8,458 nucleotides of DNA from an uncultured Clostridia bacterium (GTDB lineage: Bacteria; Bacillota; Clostridia; Oscillospirales; Ruminococcaceae): positions 1-8,458 of the forward strand of contig CANPZQ010000085.1 of assembly GCA_947588775.1 (NCBI GenBank), given 5' to 3'. A program made the position numbers and the translations under genes. How positions within the stretch are numbered: position 1 is the first letter of the stretch; each line of letters starts with the position of its first letter. The notes below the pieces were generated by a model. The model did no database searches. It saw only the letters and a program-made list of their open reading frames with translations, and was not told the DNA's origin. Shown in pieces: positions 1 through 4,772 of the stretch.

Positions 1-75
1 GGTGGAAACAATAGGGCTCGAACCTATGACCCCTTGCTTGTAAGGCAAGTGCTCTCCCAGCTGAGCTATGCTTCC
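1..75 (-). tRNA. tRNA-Val, anticodon UAC
   Basis: Read on the minus strand, this folds as a complete cloverleaf: acceptor GGAAGCA paired with TGTTTCC, D stem GCTC/GAGC, anticodon stem CTTGC/GCAAG around the loop CTTACAA, five-base variable region, and T arm ATAGG-TTCGAGC-CCTAT. The anticodon is TAC, which reads valine GUA and related GUN codons. The discriminator base is A, followed by CC at the very edge of the window, so the final A of CCA either lies outside or is added after transcription. The gene has its own consensus promoter just upstream (93-121). Confidence 0.96.
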
Positions 76-92
76 TTTTCAGCGACTTGACT

Positions 93-121
93 ATTATAGC
101 GCGTTTTCCCCCGCTTGTCAA
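93..121 (-). promoter_or_regulatory. Consensus promoter of tRNA-Val
   Basis: On the minus strand TTGACA (121-116) is followed by a 17-nt spacer and TATAAT (98-93), a perfect match to the housekeeping sigma-A consensus. The expected transcription start, near 86, leaves a leader of about ten bases before the mature tRNA. Confidence 0.93.
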
Positions 122-173
122 GGGTTTTTTGAAAATTTTTTTATTTTTCCGGGAAAAGTTTTTCCGCCCGCTT

Positions 174-217
174 AAAAAAAGAAAGCCGCCGGCCCCCGAA
201 TCGCGGAAAACCGGCGG
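174..217 (-). terminator. Intrinsic terminator of the zinc-ribbon gene
   Basis: Minus-strand stem CCGCCGG (217-211) pairs perfectly with CCGGCGG (192-186). A smaller CCG/CGG pairing can form in the loop. The stem is followed by the U-rich run CTTTCTTTTTTT. It begins 14 bases after the stop codon of the 231-509 gene and separates it from the tRNA promoter. Confidence 0.88.
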
Positions 218-230
218 AAAAAGCCCCTTT

Positions 231-509
231 TTAGCGGGCTTCCTCTTCCTTTTTCATCTTCGCAAAGCAGTCGCTGCAGTAAACGGGACGGTCGTCGTGA
301 GGCTTGAAGGGTACCTTGGCCTCGCCTCCGCAGGCAGCGCATACCGCGGTGTAGAACTGTTTGCCTTCTTCTTTCTTCTTGCGGCGGCAGTCCTTGCACA
401 TCTTGGGCTCGTTCTCGAAGCCCTTTTCGGCATAAAACTCCTGTTCGCCCGCGGTGAAGACGAATTCGGCGCCGCAGTTGCGGCAGATGAGTGTTTTGTC
501 TTCGAACAT
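231..509 (-). CDS. Two-domain zinc-ribbon protein (CxxC-x17-CxxC family)
   Basis: This is a small hydrophilic 92-residue protein with no signal peptide or membrane segment, so probably cytoplasmic. It carries eight cysteines in two zinc-ribbon pairs. The first is C9/C12 with C38/C41, around the stretch EFVFTAGEQEFYAEKGF. The second is C57/C60 with C78/C81, separated by exactly 17 residues and containing VPFKP and DRPVYC. This matches a family common in Clostridia and other bacteria: an N-terminal probable zinc-binding domain plus a C-terminal CxxC-x17-CxxC domain. Its function is unknown; nucleic-acid or protein binding is only a guess from the fold. The start at 509 is supported by GAGGG seven bases upstream. 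It follows the sigma-factor gene after about 110 bases and a hairpin, so it is probably transcribed separately, although I see no clear promoter. A strong terminator follows. Confidence 0.9.
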   Translation of the reverse strand: MFEDKTLICRNCGAEFVFTAGEQEFYAEKGFENEPKMCKDCRRKKKEEGKQFYTAVCAACGGEAKVPFKPHDDRPVYCSDCFAKMKKEEEAR

Positions 510-600
510 AGCTGTTCCCTCGCTTTATTTATTTACCACGTCGGGCGTTCACCGACCGTTTTCGTTAAAAAATAATCGGTAAATGCACAATGGCATTTAT

Positions 601-623
601 ATAAAAACCCGTTAGGGTCTTTA
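601..623 (-). terminator. Short intrinsic terminator overlapping the sigma-factor stop codon
   Basis: Minus-strand TAAAGACCC (623-615) pairs with GGGTTTTTA (610-602), nine pairs including one G-U, closing a four-base loop. The stop codon lies in the left arm and the U run in the right arm. It is weaker than the other terminators here, because only three pairs are G-C, and it may be leaky into the zinc-ribbon gene. Confidence 0.6.
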
Positions 624-1172
624 ACGGAATTTGCGCCGAAGCTTCCTGCGAAGCCTTGAAAGCGCGTTGTCGACCGCCTTTCTGTCAATCCCGAGCCTGT
701 CCGCGATTTCCGCGTAGTCCGCACCCGCGATATACATTCCGAGAACCCTGTTTTCCGTCGGGGAAAGGGTCTGCGAGGCTTCGCTGAAAATTTCGCTCAA
801 CGCCTCGCGGTCGATTATAATCTTCTCCGGAGATACTTCTTTGGAGCCAATCTCGTCGAGGGGCTCCTCGCTGCGTTTTATCTTCGCGCTTTTTTTGAGA
901 GCCGTCAGCATCCTGTTGTTGATGCATCTTCCGGCGTAGGTCGAAAAGCTCGCTCCCCGCCCCGGCTCAAAAGTCGCGACGGCGTTCATAAGGCCCAAAA
1001 TGCCCTCCGAAACAAGGTCGTCGCGGTCGGCGGCGGAAACGGTATATATCCCCGCCAGTCGGCGTATCGACGGCAAAAATGCCGAAAACAGCTCGGAATA
1101 GGCGTCCCCGTCGTCGTTTCCCGCCCTTAGGGCAAGTCCGTCGTAAAAAGCCGCCCCTTGCGGGCTATCCAT
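621..1172 (-). CDS. RNA polymerase sigma factor, sigma-70 family, SigH-like
   Basis: With this start the protein is 183 residues, the usual size for a two-domain sigma factor that binds core RNA polymerase and directs it to alternative promoters. Region 2 spans about residues 25-90, with ADRDDLVSEGILGLMNAV for core binding and the -10-contacting stretch FSTYAGRCINNRMLTALKK. Region 4 spans about 130-180, with a helix-turn-helix in YAEIADRLGIDRKAVDNALS and a basic end RRKLRRKFR. Region 2 resembles the SigH (stage 0) group of spore formers; the regulon cannot be read from sequence. The frame stays open to an ATG at 1331, but that codon lies between the -35 and -10 of a consensus promoter (1322-1350) and has no ribosome binding site. 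The ATG at 1172 has GAAAGG nine bases upstream and matches where family members normally begin. No anti-sigma gene is visible beside it. Confidence 0.85.
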   Translation of the reverse strand: MDSPQGAAFYDGLALRAGNDDGDAYSELFSAFLPSIRRLAGIYTVSAADRDDLVSEGILGLMNAVATFEPGRGASFSTYAGRCINNRMLTALKKSAKIKRSEEPLDEIGSKEVSPEKIIIDREALSEIFSEASQTLSPTENRVLGMYIAGADYAEIADRLGIDRKAVDNALSRLRRKLRRKFR

Positions 1173-1321
1173 AAACCTCAACCTTTCAGAAAACGCCGGA
1201 GCCGCGCCGCAATGCTCCCGAAAAGCCGAAAACCCGCGCGGCGAAAGATAAATCCGATTCGCAAGCGCGCGCCCGCCGGAAAAATCCGACAAAATACGGC
1301 GACGCGTTTCCTTGCGCGATA

Positions 1322-1350
1322 ATAATACCATTATTAAATGGCTTTGTCAA
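1322..1350 (-). promoter_or_regulatory. Promoter of the sigma-factor gene
   Basis: Minus-strand TTGACA (1350-1345), a 17-nt spacer and TATTAT (1327-1322, five of six consensus bases). Transcription would start near 1315. The mRNA would then have a leader of about 140 bases before the ATG at 1172, and the upstream in-frame ATG at 1331 would not be in the transcript. Confidence 0.85.
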
Positions 1351-1467
1351 GCGAAAAATGCAGTTTTTAACAGTTTTCGTCGAAACTTACAAACAATGCA
1401 ATATTAAACAAGTCAAAAAGCCCACACGCGCTTTAATGCGTGAACTTAAAACCGCGCACAAATGCCC

Positions 1468-1508
1468 GCCCCACGCGGATTTCCGCGATTTAAGGCTTTA
1501 AATGGGGC
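1468..1508. repeat. 41-base perfect three-way-junction palindrome
   Basis: The outer arms GCCCCA (1468-1473) and TGGGGC (1503-1508) enclose two adjacent hairpins: CGCGGA/TCCGCG (1474-1479 with 1482-1487; a four-base loop if the last pair opens) and TTTAA/TTAAA (1489-1493 with 1498-1502, loop GGCT). Only base 1488 is left unpaired at the junction. It lies just downstream of the terminator of the coaX-transporter operon and before the sigma promoter. No U run follows on either strand adequate for a terminator, and I recognise no known RNA. Confidence 0.55.
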
Positions 1509-1541
1509 AAAAATAAAGGCTCCCGAAATTATCCGGGAGCC
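1509..1541 (-). terminator. Intrinsic terminator of the coaX-transporter operon
   Basis: Minus-strand GGCTCCCG (1541-1534) pairs perfectly with CGGGAGCC (1525-1518) around an eight-base loop, followed by TTTATTTTT (1517-1509). It begins 30 bases after the stop codon of the ECF S-component gene. Confidence 0.93.
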
Positions 1542-1571
1542 AGATGCTGTAAGCCGATTTATGTCCGAAAA

Positions 1572-2180
1572 TTACGACGCCGCGGTGGTGGAGCGGTGGT
1601 TGAACCTTACGGTTTCGATGACGCGGACGATTACCGCGCCGAGGCAGAGGTTGATGGCGGTTTCGACGATGAAGTTGAGGCCGACCATTCCGAAGATAAG
1701 GAACGCGTAGACGTTTGTGTAGCCGCTCTCAACGCCGAGCTGTCTTACAGGCTCGAGGAAGAAGAGAATCGTTCCGAGCAGGAAAAGCCCGGTGTTCACA
1801 AGCGGCATGACGATTCCCGCGGTGATGGCGGCGGCGTAGGTGCTCTTTTTGCTGACGAGCCGGAACACGAGTCCTCCGACAAGTCCGGCGGCGGTGCCTT
1901 TTACCAGAACGACCAAAATCGTTGCGGGCGCGCTTATCGACATAAAGAGGGCGGTCGAGGGTTCAAAGAGGACGATGAAGCTGAAAACGAAGCCGAGCCA
2001 TGCGCTCGCCTTCGGTCCGTAGAGGGCCGCGCCGATAATCATCGGGGCGAGCGAAAGGGTGATGTTGAACGGGCCGAAGCGGAGCCCGACGAAGCCCGCG
2101 AAGAGCTCTAAAACTATCGTTATCGCGGTTAAGATTCCGAGGCCGGTAAGGGTGCGTGTTTTTTCCTGAGTTGCTGACAT
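1572..2180 (-). CDS. ECF transporter S component, probable pantothenate uptake (PanT-like)
   Basis: This 202-residue, very hydrophobic protein has about six membrane helices (roughly residues 13-31, 39-55, 58-72, 84-106, 114-141 and 158-187), a short N-terminal cytoplasmic tail and a polar C-terminal tail. The size and layout fit the substrate-binding S components of energy-coupling factor vitamin transporters, which share an ATPase/EcfT module encoded elsewhere. No ATPase gene is nearby, as expected for a group II system. The gene lies 72 bases downstream of the type III pantothenate kinase in the same direction, so the likely substrate is pantothenate. That assignment rests on neighbourhood, not on binding-site residues. 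The start at 2180 is supported by TAGGAGG nine bases upstream. Another vitamin precursor remains possible. Confidence 0.85.
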   Translation of the reverse strand: MSATQEKTRTLTGLGILTAITIVLELFAGFVGLRFGPFNITLSLAPMIIGAALYGPKASAWLGFVFSFIVLFEPSTALFMSISAPATILVVLVKGTAAGLVGGLVFRLVSKKSTYAAAITAGIVMPLVNTGLFLLGTILFFLEPVRQLGVESGYTNVYAFLIFGMVGLNFIVETAINLCLGAVIVRVIETVRFNHRSTTAAS

Positions 2181-2252
2181 TTGAGTTTTCCTCCTAAAGG
2201 TGAAAAATATTTTTGTTTTGACGAAGTATAAATCAGATTTTTGACGGGAGCT

Positions 2253-3026
2253 TTATTTGTTCCTTAAATATATGGCGTAAAGCCCGTCAAGAAGAAGCCG
2301 GTCGTCGTGGATTATCCCTTCGGTGCGGCAGTAGGGAACTATCGCGGCGGCAAGCCCGCCGGTGGCGACGACCTTTGCGTCCGCGCCTATTTTTTCGCGG
2401 AAGCGTTCAATCATTCCGTCCATCATGCACGCGCTTCCCAAAAGGGTTCCGGAGCGCATGCATTCGGCGGTGTCGAGGCTTATCGGCTCAAGCTTTTCGC
2501 CGTTAGGGTCGATGTCCTTTAAGAGCGCGGCGGAGGAGCTTAACGCCCTCAGCGAAATCATCACGCCCGGGATAATCGAGCCGCCGATAAAATATCCGTC
2601 GCGGTCGATAGCGGTGACGGTCGTAGCGGTCCCGAAGTCGAAAATAACAAGCGGGAAGCCGTATTTTTCAATCGCCCCGACGGCCCCCGAAACGAGGTCC
2701 GCGCCGATTGCATCGGGCGAAAGCCCTTTTACTTTAAGGCCGCTGTCGATTCCCTTTCCGACAATCATCGGCTCGAAGCCGAAGAGGGTCTTTGCCGCCC
2801 TTCCCAAAGAGCCGACAAGCGACGGAACGACCGTTGAAATAATCGCGCCGCTCACCGAATCGCGAGGCACGCCGTATAAATTCAGTATATTCCCGATTGT
2901 GACCGCATACTGGTCGCCGGTCATAAGCGGGTCGGTCGCAACACGCGCCGTAAAATGAAGCTCGCCGCTCGCGTCAAACGCGCCAAGGACAATGTTTGTG
3001 TTGCCCGCGTCGATTGCGAAAACCAT
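2253..3026 (-). CDS. coaX: Type III pantothenate kinase
   Basis: This cytoplasmic enzyme phosphorylates pantothenate to 4'-phosphopantothenate, the first step of coenzyme A synthesis. The 257 residues match the family's usual length. Visible motifs are the N-terminal phosphate-binding DAGNTN (residues 6-11), the PDAIGAD segment ending in D110, which I take as the catalytic aspartate of the G-A-D motif, the second nucleotide-binding motif DFGTATT (130-136), GGSIIPG (148-154), and ATGG (221-224) in the ASKHA fold. The family often has an arginine after GAD; here it is leucine, which also occurs. Type III enzymes are generally insensitive to CoA feedback and use a monovalent cation. The start at 3026 has AAAGGAGG 11 bases upstream, slightly long spacing. 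The gene has its own promoter (3061-3089) and leads an operon with the S component, coupling import with phosphorylation. Confidence 0.95.
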   Translation of the reverse strand: MVFAIDAGNTNIVLGAFDASGELHFTARVATDPLMTGDQYAVTIGNILNLYGVPRDSVSGAIISTVVPSLVGSLGRAAKTLFGFEPMIVGKGIDSGLKVKGLSPDAIGADLVSGAVGAIEKYGFPLVIFDFGTATTVTAIDRDGYFIGGSIIPGVMISLRALSSSAALLKDIDPNGEKLEPISLDTAECMRSGTLLGSACMMDGMIERFREKIGADAKVVATGGLAAAIVPYCRTEGIIHDDRLLLDGLYAIYLRNK

Positions 3027-3060
3027 GCTTTTTTCGTCCTCCTTTCAGCTGTCGGGCATT

Positions 3061-3089
3061 ATTATAATACACATTTTCCGCGCAATCAA
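3061..3089 (-). promoter_or_regulatory. Promoter of the coaX operon
   Basis: Minus-strand TTGATT (3089-3084), a 17-nt spacer and a perfect TATAAT (3066-3061). Transcription would begin near 3054, about 28 bases before the coaX start codon. This leaves no room for a riboswitch in the leader. Confidence 0.82.
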
Positions 3090-3108
3090 GGGGTTAAGCG
3101 AATTTTCG

Positions 3109-3120
3109 TATGTATACATA
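3109..3120. promoter_or_regulatory. 12-bp perfect palindrome upstream of the coaX promoter
   Basis: TATGTATACATA is a perfect palindrome centred about 60 bases upstream of the predicted coaX start, a position suited to a regulator-binding site. Its core TGTATACA recurs in the palindrome at 8394-8405. AT-rich 12-mers of this kind can also arise by chance. Confidence 0.35.
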
Positions 3121-3218
3121 AATTCCGCGGTTGAAGGGGGTGGATTTGTGTAGTTTTTACAGAGGAGTATGCAGTAATATGTATATTTATGCGTGGGGGT
3201 TGCAGAAGTTTGGGAGCA

Positions 3219-3304
3219 GGGCGCGGCGGAGAAAGCGGGAAAATGGCGCGAAAATGCGGGGGCGGGAGGGTGGGGCCGACGCAACAGCTTTCTCCGCCGC
3301 GCCC
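3219..3304 (+). repeat. G-quadruplex hairpin element, copy A
   Basis: Inverted arms of 18 bp (3219-3236 with 3287-3304), with the inner sequence GCGCGGCGGAGAAAGC, pair perfectly. The 50-base core contains GGGGGCGGGAGGGTGGGG (3258-3275), four G-tracts with one-base loops on the plus strand. It has 45 of 50 core bases in common with copy B in reverse orientation. It lies downstream of the lipoprotein gene, past its terminator. No target-site duplication is evident. Confidence 0.85.
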
Positions 3305-3366
3305 GGTCCTTGGCTCGCCATGCCTTAGACAATCCGCAAGCCCCGCCGCTGTCCCTCCGAATTCCG

Positions 3367-3398
3367 AAAAGGCCCCCGCCGCCCGGCGAGAGCCTTTT
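3367..3398 (-). terminator. Terminator of the lipoprotein gene (possibly bidirectional)
   Basis: Minus-strand AAAAGGCTCTCGCC (3398-3385) pairs over 14 positions, two of them G-U, with GGCGGGGGCCTTTT (3380-3367) around the loop GGGC. The A and T runs at the ends of the arms allow use from either strand. It begins 13 bases after the lipoprotein stop codon. Confidence 0.82.
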
Positions 3399-3411
3399 AA
3401 GTTATCAACGC

Positions 3412-3825
3412 TCAGTGCGAGTTGCCGTTAGTGGAGCCGTTGGTGTTTCCGGCGTTGTTGTTTCCGTTGTTTTGAGAGTTCACTTCTTCGGAATGAGCGT
3501 CATAACCGGGAGTAAGGTCGTCCGCCATTTTTTCGGCGGAATCCTTGAGGTCCTCCGCGCCGTCCTTAATGCCGTCGCCGAGGTCGTCGAGGCCCTCTTC
3601 AACGTCCTCCATGCCTTCTTCAAGAACGCCGTCGGTCGTTTCGGAAACCTCTCCGTCGGGGCTCGCGCTGTATTCGCCGCTGTCGGTTCCCACAGACGGT
3701 TCCGTGACCTTTCCGCCGATAGTCGTTCCGGTTCCGGGGCGGTCGTAGATGTCGTCGTTGCCGCATGCCGCAAAAACAACCGCGACAACCGCAACGCAGA
3801 CAAGCAAGGTGATTATTTTTTTCAT
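3412..3825 (-). CDS. Small acidic putative lipoprotein
   Basis: The 137-residue precursor starts MKKIITLLV and has a hydrophobic segment to residue 20, ending in VFAAC with the candidate lipidated cysteine at residue 21 (lipobox F-A-A-C, a slightly atypical -3 residue). The mature part is low complexity. It is Thr/Ser/Gly-rich to about residue 65, then has a strongly acidic stretch with a repeated pattern (EEGMEDVEEGLDDLGDGIKD, then DGAEDLKDSAEKMADD) that could form an amphipathic helix. It ends in an Asn/Gly/Ser-rich tail typical of disordered linkers. No enzymatic domain is visible and I do not assign a function; attachment to the outer face of the membrane is expected. AAAGGAT lies about eight bases before the ATG. 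The gene stands alone, bracketed by inverted copies A and B of the G-quadruplex hairpin element. Confidence 0.85.
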   Translation of the reverse strand: MKKIITLLVCVAVVAVVFAACGNDDIYDRPGTGTTIGGKVTEPSVGTDSGEYSASPDGEVSETTDGVLEEGMEDVEEGLDDLGDGIKDGAEDLKDSAEKMADDLTPGYDAHSEEVNSQNNGNNNAGNTNGSTNGNSH

Positions 3826-3851
3826 AGCGATTATCCTTTCAATAAAAATAG

Positions 3852-3871
3852 CCCATGAGCTGCTGCTCGGG
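3852..3871 (-). promoter_or_regulatory. Small hairpin in the lipoprotein leader
   Basis: On the minus strand CCCGAGC and GCTC-AT-GGG pair around the loop AGCA with a two-base bulge, followed by CTATTTTTATT, then the AAAGG ribosome binding site. It could be a weak attenuator or an mRNA-stabilising 5' hairpin. I found no convincing promoter upstream, so the transcription start of this gene is uncertain. Confidence 0.35.
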
Positions 3872-4021
3872 ACTATTATTGCCGATGTCGGGGAAAATAT
3901 ACGCGGCGCGCGGGAGATGGGGATGGCGGGAATTGGAGGTAGCGGAAGTATATGGAAAATTCGCAGCAGGGTTTAGGGGTTAGGTGACGGGGTATATGCG
4001 AAGGAAGGGTGCGATGTGACC

Positions 4022-4105
4022 GTCGCGGCGGAGAAAGCTGGTGCGTCGGTCCCACCCTCCCGCCCCCACAGTTTCGCGGCATTTTCCCGCTTTCTCCGCC
4101 GCGAC
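4022..4105 (-). repeat. G-quadruplex hairpin element, copy B
   Basis: Perfect 17-bp inverted arms (4022-4038 with 4089-4105) contain CGGCGGAGAAAGC, as in copy A. The 50-base core, read on the minus strand, carries GGGGGCGGGAGGGTGGG (4067-4051). The outer base pairs differ from copy A (GTCGCGG/CCGCGAC in place of GCGCGG/CCGCGC) yet remain complementary. It is in opposite orientation to A, and the two flank the lipoprotein gene. Confidence 0.85.
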
Positions 4106-4130
4106 TGCGGTTAGATGGTTAGAAGATAGA

Positions 4131-4219
4131 GGGGGCGCGGGGACGGAGCGGGGAAAACGCAGGAAAGTGGGTGGGCGGGCGGGTGGGGCCAACCCAAACA
4201 GCGTAGTCCCCGCGCCCCC
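4131..4219 (+). repeat. G-quadruplex hairpin element, copy E (divergent arms)
   Basis: The arms GGGGGCGCGGGGAC (4131-4144) and its complement (4206-4219) are perfect but have a sequence unlike the other copies. After a three-base internal mismatch the inner GC/GC pair closes a 51-base core. That core has GGGTGGGCGGGCGGGTGGGG (4169-4188), five G-tracts with one-base loops, plus the conserved AACAGC before the right arm. New arms around a conserved core point to a structured element. Confidence 0.78.
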
Positions 4220-4286
4220 ATTCGTTCCGAATCCCGTCCCCCGAAGCCCCCTTGCGGGGCTGAGCGGGGATGGGTGAGGAACGAAT
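4220..4286. repeat. Long GC-rich hairpin, family H copy 1
   Basis: ATTCGTTCC (4220-4228) pairs perfectly with GGAACGAAT (4278-4286). Inside, CCC/GGG, TCCCC/GGGGA and AGCCCC/GGGGCT stack toward a CTTGC loop. The stretch GAATCCCGTCCCCC on the left and GCGGGG-NN-GGGTGAGG on the right recur in copy 2 at 4564-4624. It abuts the end of G-quadruplex copy E directly. Confidence 0.65.
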
Positions 4287-4300
4287 CCGGTAAGAGCCGC

Positions 4301-4400
4301 AGAAGTCAGATGTCAGAAATCAGAGGGAAAGAGCCGTCGTTTTGTGTGTTCAACCAAAATCCGGAATCTGATTTCTGTCTATCCGTTTTCTGCTTTCTTT
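4301..4400. repeat. Inverted pair of TCTGATTTCTG-type tracts
   Basis: CAGAAATCAGA (4314-4324), inside a tract of AGAAGTCAGATGTCAGAAAT type, is a perfect 11-bp inverted match to TCTGATTTCTG (4367-4377), inside ATCTGATTTCTGTCTATC. The 42-base interval between them is unremarkable. Related tracts lie at 5528-5560 and 6150-6193. Confidence 0.65.
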
Positions 4401-4404
4401 TCAA

Positions 4405-4526
4405 CCGCCCCTCCCCTCGGGGGGAGGGGGAAGAAGCGAGGTTTGGGTTTGCAGGGGCTTTTCAGGGGGGAGAGGGGTACTTAAAATAGCACGAGCGGAG
4501 CAAGTACCTTTTTTGAACCCCCGCGG
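4405..4526 (+). repeat. ~120-bp dispersed repeat R, copy 1
   Basis: It opens with a strong hairpin: CCCCTCCCC (4408-4416), loop TCGG, GGGGAGGGG (4421-4429). Then come shared blocks GTTTGGGTTTGC, GAGGGGTACTT and GAGCGGAGC, also found in R copy 2 (6321-6444). In this copy GGTACTT (4466-4472) pairs perfectly with AAGTACC (4502-4508), followed by six Ts, giving a terminator-like end. It ends CCCCCGCGG. No coding sense is apparent. Confidence 0.75.
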
Positions 4527-4563
4527 CATTGCAAAAACCACAAATACCGCAGTCCCCGCCCCC

Positions 4564-4624
4564 GCCCGGGCCGAATCCCGTCCCCCAGAGCCGCAGGCGG
4601 AGCGGGGGCGGGTGAGGCTTGGGC
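4564..4624. repeat. Long GC-rich hairpin, family H copy 2
   Basis: GCCCGGGCC (4564-4572) pairs with GGCTTGGGC (4616-4624) using two G-U pairs. The adjacent GAATCCCGTCCCCC and GCGGGGGCGGGTGAGG match copy 1, and the apex is CCGC-AG-GCGG instead of AGCCCC/GGGGCT. Both the outer flank and the apex differ from copy 1 while pairing is kept. Confidence 0.62.
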
Positions 4625-4666
4625 TTTTTTGTGGGTGCGCTTTGCCGCGGCTTTCTGCAGACTTCC

Positions 4667-4751
4667 GGCGCGGCGAAGGGGGCTGCTCCCTGCGCCCACC
4701 CACCCGCCCTCCCACCCTTCCCACAACCCTCCCCGCCCCCTTCTCCGCGCC
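4667..4751 (-). repeat. G-quadruplex hairpin element, copy F
   Basis: Arms of 17 bp (4667-4683 with 4735-4751) pair with one mismatch (4674 with 4744) and contain GGCGCGGCGAAGGGGGC. The core of 51 bases has six minus-strand G-tracts with one-base loops (4717-4695). It starts 21 bases after the stop codon of the nucleotidyltransferase gene, so that mRNA would carry the G-rich strand in its 3' region. Confidence 0.8.
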
Positions 4752-4772
4752 TTCCCATCAGCAACCGCCCCC

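Larger units (their letters stand above)
3027..3411. other. Gap between coaX and the lipoprotein gene
   Basis: These 385 bases hold the coaX promoter and palindrome, then one copy of the G-quadruplex hairpin element (3219-3304) and the lipoprotein terminator (3367-3398). Between 3121 and 3218 I see no gene or structured site. The short open frames across 3131-3431 run through the hairpin repeat, lack good ribosome binding sites and encode low-complexity basic peptides. Confidence 0.6.
3826..4772. other. Gene-free repeat mosaic between the lipoprotein and nucleotidyltransferase genes
   Basis: This stretch of 947 bases has no supportable coding sequence. From left to right it contains the lipoprotein leader, a featureless GC-rich part (about 3900-4021), two G-quadruplex hairpin elements (4022-4105, 4131-4219), a long GC hairpin (4220-4286), TCTGA-type tracts (4301-4400), the ~120-bp repeat R1 (4405-4526), a second GC hairpin (4564-4624) and another G-quadruplex element (4667-4751). 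Open frames here arise because GC-rich repeats lack stop codons. Confidence 0.7.

Noticed and set aside
535..600. Promoter for the zinc-ribbon gene.
   Set aside because: AT-rich stretches exist, but no -35/-10 pair with acceptable spacing stands out on the minus strand. A weak GTCGG/CCGAC hairpin in this interval was also considered too short to call.
1596..2958. Long plus-strand open frames opposite the transporter and coaX genes.
   Set aside because: They are antisense shadows of well-recognised genes, caused by biased codon use, and have no supporting start signals.
3219..4105. Insertion sequence with transposase between copies A and B.
   Set aside because: The only gene between them is the small lipoprotein. 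No transposase or integrase motif and no clear target-site duplications are visible.
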